Source of the DNA: Chitinophaga filiformis
Lineage (GTDB): Bacteria; Bacteroidota; Bacteroidia; Chitinophagales; Chitinophagaceae
NCBI RefSeq assembly: GCF_900102545.1
Contig: NZ_FNBN01000005.1
Span: 62,001-126,000, forward strand
Direction: 5' to 3'
Length of the DNA: 64,000 bases
The notes below the pieces were generated by a model. The model did not search any database. It saw nothing but the letters and a program-made list of their open reading frames with translations, and was not told where the DNA came from. Of the stretch, positions 25,500 to 34,928 are shown in pieces (within the stretch, counting starts at the first letter, position 1; each line of letters starts with the position of its first letter). The position numbers were made by a program, and so were the translations under genes.

Positions 25500-26689
25500 A
25501 CAGGAATCTCCAACGTTTAATTACAATCGCACAAAAGCCTGTAAGGCGTATTGTCGGACTGATGTCGGGTACATCACTAGACGGACTGGACGTAGCACTA
25601 TGTGCTATTAGCGGTAATGGAATGGATACCCGTGTTACACTGGAACATTTTGATACCGTCCCTTATCCTGTAGCGGTAAAGGACGAGATAAGAAAGGTGT
25701 TCGCAAAAGACACGATCTCCTTTCAGCAGCTTTGTCTGCTGAATCCCTGGCTGGCAAACCTGCATGCACAATGGATACTGGACTGCCTGCAAAAATGGGA
25801 TATATCTGCGGAAGATGTGGATATCATTGCTTCTCACGGACAAACAGTCTATCACAGTCCGAAGATATTACACCGCCTCCCTGATTTCCCCAATGCTACT
25901 TTACAGATCATAGATGGTGATCATATTGCGGTTAAAACAAGCATCATCACGCTGAGCGATTTCAGACAGAAACATATTGCAGCCGGAGGGGAAGGCGCAC
26001 CACTGGCATTATACGGAGACTATTGCCTCTTTTCAAAAAGGGGTGAGGATAGGATCATGCTGAATATGGGCGGTATTGCCAACTTCACTTTCCTGCCCGG
26101 TCATCTAAATGCTTCCGGTGTGTTTGTAACAGATACAGGCCCGGGTAATACACTCCTCGATGCTTTTGCAAGAGAGTTCTTCCAGGCGGAATATGACAAA
26201 GATGCCTTGTTTGCAAAGCAGGGAACTATGAATGAAAGTTTATTAGCTGCATTGAAGAATGATCCATTTTTCAATGCACCTTTTCCCCGTACAACGGGCC
26301 CTGAACTGTTCAGTAAAGCATATGTAAAAGCAGCGCAGGAGCATAGTAATACAACTGATCTTTCCCCTTATGATATAATGGCTACGCTGACCCGTTTCAG
26401 TGCAGATACCATCACAGATGCGCTGAAAAGCGTCTTGCAGGAAGATAAAGACTACGCAGTATACGTAAGTGGGGGAGGAGCACATAATCCTTTGCTGACA
26501 GGTCTGATCAGGGAAAGGCTACCACGTTTGGAACTGCATACTACCGATGAATTAGGCATAGCGGGAGATGCAAAAGAAGCTGTATTGTTTGCCATACTCG
26601 CCAATGAAGCACTTTGTGGAGAAGGCATTGACTTCGGTAAGCCCGGTATGCCTGCTATTACCATGGGAAAACTATCATTTCCGGCATAA
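25496..26689 (+). CDS. anmK: Anhydro-N-acetylmuramic acid kinase
   Basis: 397 residues of the ASKHA kinase fold. It hydrolyses and phosphorylates 1,6-anhydro-MurNAc to MurNAc 6-phosphate, the MurQ substrate. RIVGLMSGTSLDGLDVALC (about 19-36), IASHGQTVYHSP (near 117), MLNMGGIANFTFLP (near 188), DTGPGNTLLDAF (near 212) and VSGGGAHNPLL (near 324) are the family ATP and sugar sites. The ATGA overlap with murQ shows coupling. Together they make a complete anhydro-MurNAc recycling pair. Confidence 0.95.
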   Translation: MNRNLQRLITIAQKPVRRIVGLMSGTSLDGLDVALCAISGNGMDTRVTLEHFDTVPYPVAVKDEIRKVFAKDTISFQQLCLLNPWLANLHAQWILDCLQKWDISAEDVDIIASHGQTVYHSPKILHRLPDFPNATLQIIDGDHIAVKTSIITLSDFRQKHIAAGGEGAPLALYGDYCLFSKRGEDRIMLNMGGIANFTFLPGHLNASGVFVTDTGPGNTLLDAFAREFFQAEYDKDALFAKQGTMNESLLAALKNDPFFNAPFPRTTGPELFSKAYVKAAQEHSNTTDLSPYDIMATLTRFSADTITDALKSVLQEDKDYAVYVSGGGAHNPLLTGLIRERLPRLELHTTDELGIAGDAKEAVLFAILANEALCGEGIDFGKPGMPAITMGKLSFPA

Positions 26690-26749
26690 ACCCGCATTCT
26701 TACCTTCAATCCTGCTAAAAGCAGCAAAAAAGTGCGGGTTATATTTTGT

Positions 26750-26771
26750 TTTCTGCGTTTTTTTGCAGAAA
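26750..26771. promoter_or_regulatory. Inverted repeat in the DeoR-type gene promoter region
   Basis: TTTCTGC (26750-26756) and GCAGAAA (26765-26771) flank a G-T7 spacer and include one TGCGTTTTT motif. It lies 35 bases before ATG 26807 and could be an autoregulatory site. An outer AACCCGCA/TGCGGGTT pair (26689-26696, 26733-26740) lies just upstream, enclosing a small CTGC/GCAG stem. Confidence 0.5.
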
Positions 26772-26806
26772 TTGACCTTATATTCAACCAAGCTAATCAT
26801 CGTCAG

Positions 26807-27553
26807 ATGTTAAAGGAAGAACGCCACGCATACATACTTCATCAGGTAAACTTGCATAACAAAGTGTTGTCTTCCCATCTGAGTGAACAAATACAGGTAT
26901 CGGAAGATACTATCCGCCGTGACCTTGCAGAGTTGGCGCAGGAGGGAAAGATCATAAAAGTGCACGGCGGCGCACTTTCCAATTCATTTCATCAGGGTAT
27001 AACATCACAGGATGTATACGCGGTAAAAGATAAAAAGACCATAGCTTTAAAAGCCGTCGAACTAATACACGACGGTATGTTTGTATTAACTACAGGGGGG
27101 ACTACGATTGCAGAACTGGCCCGCGTGCTGCCACGAGACCTGCAGGCCACGTTTATTACCGTAAGCCTCCCTGCTGCTTTTGAATATGCCAATCACCCGA
27201 ATATAGAAGTGATCGTAATCGGCGACAAACTATCCAAAGGATCAAAGATCACAGTAGGTGGAGAGGCTATTTCAAAGATAAAAATGATCAAAGCTGACCT
27301 GTGTTTCCTTGGAAACAATGCTATTGATGTGGAAGATGGGTTAACCGATAATGACTGGGATGTAGTACAGGTAAAAAGAGCCATGATCAGCACCGCTAAG
27401 AAAGTAGTGGTATTGACCATTTCAGAAAAAATGAACACATCCGAACAGTTGAAGATCTGTGATGTCGACGAAATAGATATATTAATTACTGAGCTGCCAC
27501 CTGATGCTAAAAAATTGCAGCCATATAAGAAAAAGGGTATTCAGATTTTATAA
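26807..27553 (+). CDS. DeoR-family transcriptional regulator
   Basis: 248 residues. N-terminal DeoR helix-turn-helix (about 4-58; LSSHLSEQIQVSEDTIRRDLAEL) and a C-terminal DeoRC sugar-phosphate-sensing domain (GMFVLTTGGTTIAELARVLP near 86; ADLCFLGNNAIDVEDGLT near 162). A longer frame opens at 26732, but its extra 25 residues come from the promoter region, and MLKEERHAYIL is the usual family N-terminus. It sits after anmK and before susC, so it probably controls amino-sugar genes in response to a phosphosugar such as MurNAc 6-phosphate or GlcNAc 6-phosphate. Confidence 0.9.
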   Translation: MLKEERHAYILHQVNLHNKVLSSHLSEQIQVSEDTIRRDLAELAQEGKIIKVHGGALSNSFHQGITSQDVYAVKDKKTIALKAVELIHDGMFVLTTGGTTIAELARVLPRDLQATFITVSLPAAFEYANHPNIEVIVIGDKLSKGSKITVGGEAISKIKMIKADLCFLGNNAIDVEDGLTDNDWDVVQVKRAMISTAKKVVVLTISEKMNTSEQLKICDVDEIDILITELPPDAKKLQPYKKKGIQIL

Positions 27554-27572
27554 ATAAAACAGCTATTACTTA

Positions 27573-27890
27573 TTCCCGCTACATTACGGGAACCTAGTGT
27601 GATATCTAAGCATGCTTATCAACCAGCCTGTAATCAATCAGCTATTTACTGCGGATATTCCCCGATGAGGAGGAATATCCATCGCTAATATTGATGGCTT
27701 TAACTATTAAAAATCAGTTATGAGAACTTATTAACCATCCCGGTAATATCCGGGAATTCATTGTACATGTAAACGCGTTTATCAACCATGTGTGGTCAAT
27801 CAGTTATTCAGGGCAAATGCTCCTGGATGACGTGAAATATCCATGCCATTACTTATCGCTTACTATTAAAAATTAGTTATGAGAATCTAT
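27573..27890 (+). repeat. Tandemly duplicated susC leader region
   Basis: Two diverged copies of a unit of about 160 bases sit between deoR and susC. Each has, in order: a small hairpin (27573-27592, TTCCCG/CGGGAA; 27738-27755, TCCCGG/CCGGGA), a 12-bp palindrome followed by TATCAACC or TTATCAACC-like sequence (TAAGCATGCTTA 27607-27618; TAAACGCGTTTA 27770-27781), and the segment ACTATTAAAAAT.AGTTATG before an ATG (27720; 27879). The first ATG reads only MRTY then stop; the second starts susC. The bases of the palindromes differ between copies but the symmetry is kept. This explains the whole 325-base gap. Confidence 0.75.
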
Positions 27891-30800
27891 CAATTATTCC
27901 GGCTTGCCAGGTGCAGGTATCTGCTACTTTTGCTGGTCATGCAATGCTTTACCGCCTTCGCTTTTGCTCAGGTAAAGCTGTCCGGCAAGGTAACGGATGA
28001 AACGGGCGCTACCCTGCCTGGTATCACCGTGACTATCAAAGGAACCAAACTGGGCGCTACTACATCAATAGATGGCATCTATACTATCAATGCCGATCTG
28101 AAGCCCGGTACTTACACACTGGTATTTACAGGGATCGGCTTCACGCCGAAAGAAGACGTAGTAACAGTTGGCAATGCTGCCTCTTATACACTCAATCAGC
28201 AGTTAACCACTTCTGTGTCTAAACTGGATGAAGTAGTGGTAACAGGTGCGTCCCTCGGAACTACACGTAAACAGTTAGGTACATATATCAGTACAGTTAA
28301 ATCGGACGAGCTCTCCAAAGGCGCTACCGGCAACGTATTGACAGCACTACAGGGTAAAACTGCCGGTGCACAGATCACACAGAACTCCGGCGATCCTGCA
28401 GGAGGTATGTCTGTAAAGCTGCGTGGTATCAGTACGATCAGCGGTTCCACCGAACCACTGTATATCATCGACGGAGTGATCATTGATAACTCTACTACCC
28501 GTGTAACGAATGCAGATGCTTCCTATGCTGGTGGCAACTTCGCGGGTAACGTTGGTCAGAACCGTATGGTGGATATCAACCCTGCTGATATTGAAAGCAT
28601 AGAAGTACTGAACGGCGCTGCTGCAGCTGCTATCTACGGCTCACGTGCCAATGCAGGCGTCGTGCAGATCTTTACAAAGAAAGGTAAAGGCGGTGCTCCC
28701 GTAGTGAGTTTCTCAACCAGCTTTAACGTAAATGAACTGCGGAAGAAACTAGACGTAAACCAGGCACCCGTTAAGTTTGGTGGCACACCTGATGTGTCTA
28801 CACAAACGATCCTGACAGATACCATCGTGCGTACTACTCCGGTGAAACGTTACGACTACCAGGATTATATCTTCCGTACAGGTATAGGTACTGATAACAA
28901 CGTATCTGTAACAGGCGGTCAGAACAAAACAAGGTACTATGCATCTGCCAGCTATCTGTATAACCAGGGTATCGTAAGAAATACGGATTTCAACCGCTAT
29001 AGTTTCCGCCTGAACCTGGACCAGGAGCTCAATAAATGGATCAGCTTTAATGCGACCATGAACTACATCTATAGTAAGACGAATGAAAAGCCCGACGGTA
29101 ACTCTTTCTTTTCTCCAACCAACTCAGTAACCATCATTGGTAACTATTATGATATTCATCAACGAAATTCACTGGGTAACCTGCTGGCTGTTGGTGAACG
29201 CGGTCGTGTCAATCCTGTTTCTGTTATCGAGGATTTTCAGCAGCAACAGCAGACCAACAGGTTGATTGCAGGCGCTGGTGTTAAGCTCACACCTTTCAAG
29301 AACCTGACGATAGATTATCATATGGGTATTGACAACTATAGCCAGGATGGTACCACTTTCATTCCTCCTTTTGCATACAATGTAAGCCTTGGTTTCTTTG
29401 GTGGTGGCGCTTCGCTTGATCCTACGCAGAATGGTTATGCAAGTGCAGGTATCAACAATTCCTTCCTGATCAATCATGATGTGAATGTGACCTATGATGC
29501 GCAGATTACATCCAATCTTGCATCTGTAACACAGATAGGATATTCCCTGCAATACCAGCGTGGTCATTATTCCCTGCAACAGGGCAGGGGCTTACCTCCT
29601 TTTGTGCAGACAGTAAGCGGTGCTGCTACGCCTATTACCGGTGCAGATGAGCGTACACGTTTATCTATTTCCGGTCAGTATATACAACAGAACTTTAAAT
29701 ACCGTGATCAACTGTTCATCACCGGTGCATTGAGAATGGATGGCTCTTCTGTATTTGGTGACGATGAACGTAATCAGCTGTATACAAAGCTGAGTGGTAG
29801 TTATGTATTATCAGGTACAGATTACTGGAAGGACCTGAATGTGTCCTGGTGGAACCTCTTCAAGCTCAGAGCTGCTTATGGTCAGTCGGGTAACCTGACT
29901 GGTATTCCTGCCTATGGCCGTTTCAATACCTACAGGGCAGTTGCCTTTATCGGCGCCGCCTCTTTCACATCACCGACCACTTACACCAATCCTGATATCA
30001 AGCCTGAAAGACAGCAGGAACTGGAGTTTGGTACGGATCTGGCTTTTTGGGATAACCGCATTAATCTCTCTGTTAACTACTACAGCAAGAAAGTGGAAGA
30101 CCTGCTGATAGCCCGCGCTATTGCACCAACACAGGGTTACAGCACACGCCTGGACAACATTGGTTCATTGCAGAACAAAGGTTTTGAAGTAGTACTGAAT
30201 GTAGCGCCTGTGAAGAGCAAAAGCTTTAACTGGGACATGACTGCGATCTTCAACCGTAATAGGAACAAAGCACTTGACATCGGACAGTCCATTCTTCTGT
30301 ATTCAACAGTGAGTGGTGCACCTGTTGCTATTGCAAACGGAGAGCCTATTGGCTTCTTCTATGGTACTTTCTTTGCCCGGGATGCCAGTGGCAACAAGCT
30401 GACAAAACCTAACGGTGTTCCTGTTACAGAAGCCGGTGTGCAAAATTCACCATTCTCCTACACGCCTGCAAGAGATCCGAATACTGGTTTGCCGCCAACT
30501 ACCGGTGTGACTGCCTTACAGAAGAAAATCGGCGATCCTAATCCTGATTGGACAGGTACCCTCACCAACGATTTCAGCTACAAGAGACTGAGTCTGCATA
30601 CACAGCTGGATATCGTACAGGGTGTAGATGTATTCAACGCTGATTTCAGAACAAGACAGGGTGTGGACAACGGTAAGATAGCAGAACAGGAAGATCTCGG
30701 CCAGCTGCCCCGTGGCTTCATTGCAGGTAACTACAATATCCAGGAATGGAGAATAGATGATGGCTCTTTTGTGAAACTGAGAGAAGTGTCTTTGAGTTAC

Positions 30801-30995
30801 AACTTTGGTAAGATTAAAGGACTGAGTGACCTGACGCTCAGCGTAGGCGGCCGAAACCTGTATTCATGGGACAACTACAAAGGATATGATCCTGAGGTAA
30901 ATGCGGCAGGGCAGAGCACTGTATTGCGTGGTATTGATTTTGGTAGTGTGCCTGCTCCCAGGACATATAATGTAGCGCTTCGCGCAAGATTCTAA
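27879..30995 (+). CDS. SusC-family TonB-dependent outer-membrane receptor (pair 1)
   Basis: 1038 residues: signal peptide (1-31), a carboxypeptidase-regulatory-like domain (about 33-115, VKLSGKVTDETGATLPGITVTIKG), TonB-box/plug region (LDEVVVTGASLG near 117; plug to about 265 with YIIDGVII and SIEVLNGAAAAAIYGSRANAGVVQIFTKKG), and a C-terminal beta barrel ending RTYNVALRARF. It imports glycans with the SusD-like partner that starts 18 bases later. Position after murQ-anmK-deoR suggests a muropeptide or other amino-sugar glycan as ligand, but no substrate can be read from the sequence. Confidence 0.94.
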   Translation: MRIYQLFRLARCRYLLLLLVMQCFTAFAFAQVKLSGKVTDETGATLPGITVTIKGTKLGATTSIDGIYTINADLKPGTYTLVFTGIGFTPKEDVVTVGNAASYTLNQQLTTSVSKLDEVVVTGASLGTTRKQLGTYISTVKSDELSKGATGNVLTALQGKTAGAQITQNSGDPAGGMSVKLRGISTISGSTEPLYIIDGVIIDNSTTRVTNADASYAGGNFAGNVGQNRMVDINPADIESIEVLNGAAAAAIYGSRANAGVVQIFTKKGKGGAPVVSFSTSFNVNELRKKLDVNQAPVKFGGTPDVSTQTILTDTIVRTTPVKRYDYQDYIFRTGIGTDNNVSVTGGQNKTRYYASASYLYNQGIVRNTDFNRYSFRLNLDQELNKWISFNATMNYIYSKTNEKPDGNSFFSPTNSVTIIGNYYDIHQRNSLGNLLAVGERGRVNPVSVIEDFQQQQQTNRLIAGAGVKLTPFKNLTIDYHMGIDNYSQDGTTFIPPFAYNVSLGFFGGGASLDPTQNGYASAGINNSFLINHDVNVTYDAQITSNLASVTQIGYSLQYQRGHYSLQQGRGLPPFVQTVSGAATPITGADERTRLSISGQYIQQNFKYRDQLFITGALRMDGSSVFGDDERNQLYTKLSGSYVLSGTDYWKDLNVSWWNLFKLRAAYGQSGNLTGIPAYGRFNTYRAVAFIGAASFTSPTTYTNPDIKPERQQELEFGTDLAFWDNRINLSVNYYSKKVEDLLIARAIAPTQGYSTRLDNIGSLQNKGFEVVLNVAPVKSKSFNWDMTAIFNRNRNKALDIGQSILLYSTVSGAPVAIANGEPIGFFYGTFFARDASGNKLTKPNGVPVTEAGVQNSPFSYTPARDPNTGLPPTTGVTALQKKIGDPNPDWTGTLTNDFSYKRLSLHTQLDIVQGVDVFNADFRTRQGVDNGKIAEQEDLGQLPRGFIAGNYNIQEWRIDDGSFVKLREVSLSYNFGKIKGLSDLTLSVGGRNLYSWDNYKGYDPEVNAAGQSTVLRGIDFGSVPAPRTYNVALRARF

Positions 30996-31013
30996 ATCAT
31001 CAAAAAGTAGTTT

Positions 31014-32303
31014 ATGAAAATGTATCTCAATAAATACAGTCGTTCTTTTCTGGCTGGCATGCTGCTGTTAGTGGTGGCATCCTGTAAAAAAGAATATACA
31101 GATCCCTCAGGCCCAGCTTCGGATGCTGCTATTAGTACGCCGAATGCGTTGACAGACGTAGCTGTGGGGCTGCAGAACTGGTATACTGCCAACAGGACAA
31201 GTACCTTATATACTTCTATTGCTACCGCCAGTTTGCTGACTCGCGGCACCTATGTTGTCAACGCAGGTAATGCGGATGAAGGCCAGTTATATGCCGGTGC
31301 AGCTGCTGTGCAGAATACCAATGCTGTTGTTACTGGCATGTGGGCGGTATCCAACAAAATCATTTTTGATGCCAACCGTGTGCTGAATGCGGCGAATAGC
31401 GTGATCACGGAGCCTGGCTATGCAGGCGGCGTAATCGCTTATGCTTCCATGTATAAGGCGCTGGCGCTCGGTAATCTTGCGATGTTCTGGACGCATGTTC
31501 CTGACACTACTGGGGTCAATGTGCCTTTCATCACCAGCCAGGAGGGATACAGGAAGGCCGTGCGTGTGATTGATAATGCATTGGCTGTCGTGAGAGCCAA
31601 TGATATAAGTGCAAGCTTTAAAGCGAATATACCTGCCGGCGTAGATATTGTGAATACCCTGTATGCGCTGAAGGCCCGTTATTCTTTATTCGCAGGCGAT
31701 TATGATATTGCATTGGCGGCTGCCAACCAGGTAACTGCTTATTCTACTTTCAACTATAATTCACTGATCACAAACCCGATCTTCACACTGGTAACCGCTA
31801 CCAACAACATCTACCAGGTGGTGGATTCTGCTATGGGCTTGCCGGTAGGACTACAACCTGATCTGGCAGATAAGCGTGTACCCTTTTATGTAGGCATCGG
31901 CGCTAATCCGCGTTTTCGTGTGAAAGGGTTCTTTACTGCTACAACACAGAGCATTCCTGTGTATCTGCCTGGTGAGATCACCTTGATCAAAGCAGAATGT
32001 TATGCCCGTAAAGATAACCTGGTAGACGGTTTGATAGAATTGAACAAGGTAGTGACCAAACAATCGTCTCAGGATCCGTTTGGTGTAGGCGCTGGATTGA
32101 CTGCTGAAGTGGCTGCCACAAAAGACAGACTGCTGCAATTGATCTACAAGCATCGCCATATAGAACTGTTCATGAGCGGACTTGAACTGGAAGACCAGCG
32201 GAGGTTTGACAGACCAGTGGCTGAGCGTAAACGTAGCTGGCTGCCATTCCCATTCGTGGAAAGAAATGATAATACCAACATACCGGATGACCCCACATTT
32301 TAA
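31014..32303 (+). CDS. SusD/RagB-like outer-membrane lipoprotein (pair 1)
   Basis: 429 residues, on the short side for SusD-like proteins. Lipobox at VVASC (Cys about 24) followed by a Lys-Lys pair; the rest is a helical TPR-like fold ending in the family C-terminal block (HIELFMSGLELEDQRRFDRP; SWLPFPFVERNDNTNIP). It serves as the surface lid and glycan-binding partner of the upstream SusC. A strong terminator follows, so the SusCD transcript ends before the fucosidase gene. The shortness and low similarity of the central part leave the ligand open. Confidence 0.88.
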   Translation: MKMYLNKYSRSFLAGMLLLVVASCKKEYTDPSGPASDAAISTPNALTDVAVGLQNWYTANRTSTLYTSIATASLLTRGTYVVNAGNADEGQLYAGAAAVQNTNAVVTGMWAVSNKIIFDANRVLNAANSVITEPGYAGGVIAYASMYKALALGNLAMFWTHVPDTTGVNVPFITSQEGYRKAVRVIDNALAVVRANDISASFKANIPAGVDIVNTLYALKARYSLFAGDYDIALAAANQVTAYSTFNYNSLITNPIFTLVTATNNIYQVVDSAMGLPVGLQPDLADKRVPFYVGIGANPRFRVKGFFTATTQSIPVYLPGEITLIKAECYARKDNLVDGLIELNKVVTKQSSQDPFGVGAGLTAEVAATKDRLLQLIYKHRHIELFMSGLELEDQRRFDRPVAERKRSWLPFPFVERNDNTNIPDDPTF

Positions 32304-32329
32304 CTTTAACTATTGAACACTTCAACCTG

Positions 32330-32368
32330 GGCCGGTCCTGTTTATACAGCGACCGGCCTTCTCTTTTT
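32330..32368 (+). terminator. Intrinsic terminator after susD (pair 1)
   Basis: GGCCGGTC (32330-32337) pairs with GACCGGCC (32351-32358), with an inner CTG/CAG pair, then TTCTCTTTTT. Confidence 0.88.
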
Positions 32369-32478
32369 AAGTAGCTTTTGTGTATTCAGGAATAGTTTGT
32401 TATTTTAGGAATCCCGGATTTTTATTTTAACCTCTGGGATATATTACAGGATTACTCTTAAAACCATCGGATTCCGTT

Positions 32479-33837
32479 ATGATAAAGCGCTACCTATTGC
32501 TGTCGATAGCAATCCTATGCTGTACTTCTTTTGCATTTTCACAGAAACGAATCGGATATGAAAAGCCGGGTGACCAGGAAAAAAGGCTTGCCTGGTGGAC
32601 GAATGACCGCTTTGGAATGTTCATTCACTGGGGATTATACGCCCTACCTGCCCGTCATGAATGGGTGAAGAAGTACGAGAAATTGACTAATGAGGATTAT
32701 CAGAAATATTTTGAGCAATTCAATCCTGACCTGTATAATCCGAAGGAATGGGCCAAAGCTGCGAAAGCAGCCGGTATGAAGTATGCAGTGATCACTACCA
32801 AGCATCACGAAGGCTTCTGCATGTTCGATTCGAAATTCACTGACTATAAAGCGACCAATACACCTGCAAAGCGGGACCTGATCAAGGAATGGGTGGAAGC
32901 TTTCCGTGCCGAGGGCCTGAAGGTCGGCTTCTATTATTCCCTGCTGGACTGGCACCATCCTGATTTCACTGTGGATAAACATCATCCGCAGCAGCCGGCA
33001 AATAACAGCGATACTGCCTATGCGCGATTGAATCAGGGCAAGGATATGAGCAAATACCGTGAATACCTGCACAACCAGGTGAGGGAGCTGCTGACTAACT
33101 ACGGCAAGATCGATATTATGTGGCTGGACTTCTCCTATCCCGGTAAGAATGGTAAGGGCCATGATGACTGGGGTTCTGAAGAACTGATGAAAATGATGCA
33201 TAAACTGCAGCCAGGCATCATTGTGGATAATCGTTTAGATCTGGACGATTATGAAGACGGATTTGACTTTGTAACGCCGGAACAGGTGGTGGTATCAGAC
33301 TGGCCCACTGTAAATGGCAAAAAGGTAGCCTGGGAGACCTGTCAGACCTTTTCCGGCTCCTGGGGTTATCACCGGGACGAAGATAGCTGGAAAAGCCCCA
33401 ATCAGCTATTACAGCTGTTAATAGGGTCGGTCAGCAAGGGCGGTAATCTGCTGCTTAATGTGGGACCCACTGCCCGCGGTCTGTTTGACTACCGTGCAAA
33501 GGATGCATTAGGTGCGATGGGCGAATGGATGCAGCTGAACAGCAGGTCTATTTATGGCTGTACACAGGCGCCGGATGAGTTCAAAGCGCCTCCCGGCACC
33601 ATGCTGACTTACAACCCTGCAACCAGGAAGCTGTATGTGCATGTACTGGTATGGCCATTTGGTAAACTGGTGCTTCCAGGGTTTAATCAAAAAGTTAAAT
33701 ATGTTCAATTCCTGCACGATAATTCAGAAATAAAGTATCTTGGAAGGGAAAATCAGGGAAGTAACGATCTTGTGCTTACACTGCCTGTTAAAAAGCCTTT
33801 GGTAGAAATACCTGTGATAGAGTTGACTTTGAGATGA
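32479..33837 (+). CDS. GH29 alpha-L-fucosidase
   Basis: 452 residues with a signal peptide (1-21, ending AFS). It is a retaining alpha-L-fucosidase: WWTNDRFGMFIHWGLYALPARHEW (from 39), KYAVITTKHHEGFCMFDS (101-118) and the nucleophile Asp217 in IDIMWLDFSYPG are in place, with a C-terminal beta-sandwich (about 345-452). It releases terminal fucose from glycans in the periplasm or outside. It is separated from susD by a terminator and coupled to the next gene by a 4-base ATGA overlap. Confidence 0.94.
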   Translation: MIKRYLLLSIAILCCTSFAFSQKRIGYEKPGDQEKRLAWWTNDRFGMFIHWGLYALPARHEWVKKYEKLTNEDYQKYFEQFNPDLYNPKEWAKAAKAAGMKYAVITTKHHEGFCMFDSKFTDYKATNTPAKRDLIKEWVEAFRAEGLKVGFYYSLLDWHHPDFTVDKHHPQQPANNSDTAYARLNQGKDMSKYREYLHNQVRELLTNYGKIDIMWLDFSYPGKNGKGHDDWGSEELMKMMHKLQPGIIVDNRLDLDDYEDGFDFVTPEQVVVSDWPTVNGKKVAWETCQTFSGSWGYHRDEDSWKSPNQLLQLLIGSVSKGGNLLLNVGPTARGLFDYRAKDALGAMGEWMQLNSRSIYGCTQAPDEFKAPPGTMLTYNPATRKLYVHVLVWPFGKLVLPGFNQKVKYVQFLHDNSEIKYLGRENQGSNDLVLTLPVKKPLVEIPVIELTLR

Positions 33838-34856
33838 GATTGAAATATTTTCTTTTAAACCTACAACTGAACATCAGCCTGTTCCTTCTTTTACAATTTT
33901 CGGGAGCAGGCTGTTTGTACGCCCAGCACGCAAGTGATTCAGCATGGGTAAAGCCTTTTCAGAAAGACAATAACATACAGATTTACGGTGGCTATGCCGG
34001 CAGCAGCTTCATTTTCCAGACGAAGAAAACACCCCGGGATTATCTGCACTTGCTGGCCAATAACAGTGGCTATACCGGGATAAATGTCAACTACAAATTT
34101 CTCTCGCTCTTTTACGAATTTACATTGCCTTATACAAGCCTGGCAGACCGTAAGACGGGCCTGCGCAGCCGTAACCTGGAGTTATCGCAGTTCGGTAGCC
34201 GGTTCGGTATAGAAGCCAGTTATCAGCATGTCAACGGGATGTTGTTTGAAGTGCGCCGCCGACGGACTGAACCGCCTGTTACATTTGAAGATATCCGTTA
34301 CCGGAAATATGCATTAAATCTCTATCTCTTCGCTAACCCCAGGCATTTCTCTTATACCGCTGCTAATTATTACAGCAAGTTGCAGCAGCAGTCGGCCGGC
34401 AGCTGGATGTTTATGGTCAGTCCTGAATACCAGCAATTCAGTTTTAGCCAGGCCAACCTGATAGGTGATCAGGCCAAGGACTCTATGGTATATGAGCTCG
34501 TAAAACCCCAGCCTACCTGGGTTTCCACGATCGGCTACGTAGGTTATTCCTATAACCTCGTCATGGATGACGGACACTGGAGTATCAGTCCTACTTTACT
34601 GCTCGGCGCAGGCGGCCAATACCCGCTGTACGACAGCCGTTTCAATCCTAAACAGATCACGCTTGTATACAGTGCGTTGGGACGTGTAAACTGTGGATAC
34701 AATGGTGAGCACTTTTTCAGTTATCTCAGTGCCAGCCATGACTATACCCGCAATCACCTGCCAGCGGCTCATCTTCACCTGCAGAACAGCGACTTCTCCA
34801 TCACGTTCGGATATCGTTTTTCGGCTCTTAAACATAAAATCCTGGGAGTCATATAA
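33834..34856 (+). CDS. DUF4421-like beta-barrel outer-membrane protein
   Basis: 340 residues with an N-terminal signal (about 1-31, ending LYAQ). The mature part alternates hydrophobic and polar residues in short strands and ends in an aromatic-rich strand (SDFSITFGYRFSALKHKIL), as for outer-membrane barrels. It resembles DUF4421 as I know it; the function is unknown. Start overlaps the fucosidase stop (ATGA), so the two are co-translated, although a catalytic link is not evident. Confidence 0.72.
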   Translation: MRLKYFLLNLQLNISLFLLLQFSGAGCLYAQHASDSAWVKPFQKDNNIQIYGGYAGSSFIFQTKKTPRDYLHLLANNSGYTGINVNYKFLSLFYEFTLPYTSLADRKTGLRSRNLELSQFGSRFGIEASYQHVNGMLFEVRRRRTEPPVTFEDIRYRKYALNLYLFANPRHFSYTAANYYSKLQQQSAGSWMFMVSPEYQQFSFSQANLIGDQAKDSMVYELVKPQPTWVSTIGYVGYSYNLVMDDGHWSISPTLLLGAGGQYPLYDSRFNPKQITLVYSALGRVNCGYNGEHFFSYLSASHDYTRNHLPAAHLHLQNSDFSITFGYRFSALKHKILGVI

Positions 34857-34928
34857 TAATTTGTGACAGTATAAATACTTTTTTGTAAGTTCCTAGCCTG
34901 ATTTAAGGAGCTTAATATTATAATTGTT

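Noticed and set aside
26732..26806. Upstream start that would extend the DeoR-type protein by 25 residues
   Set aside because: The extra residues come from the T-rich promoter region with the inverted repeat; MLKEERHAYIL is the normal family start.
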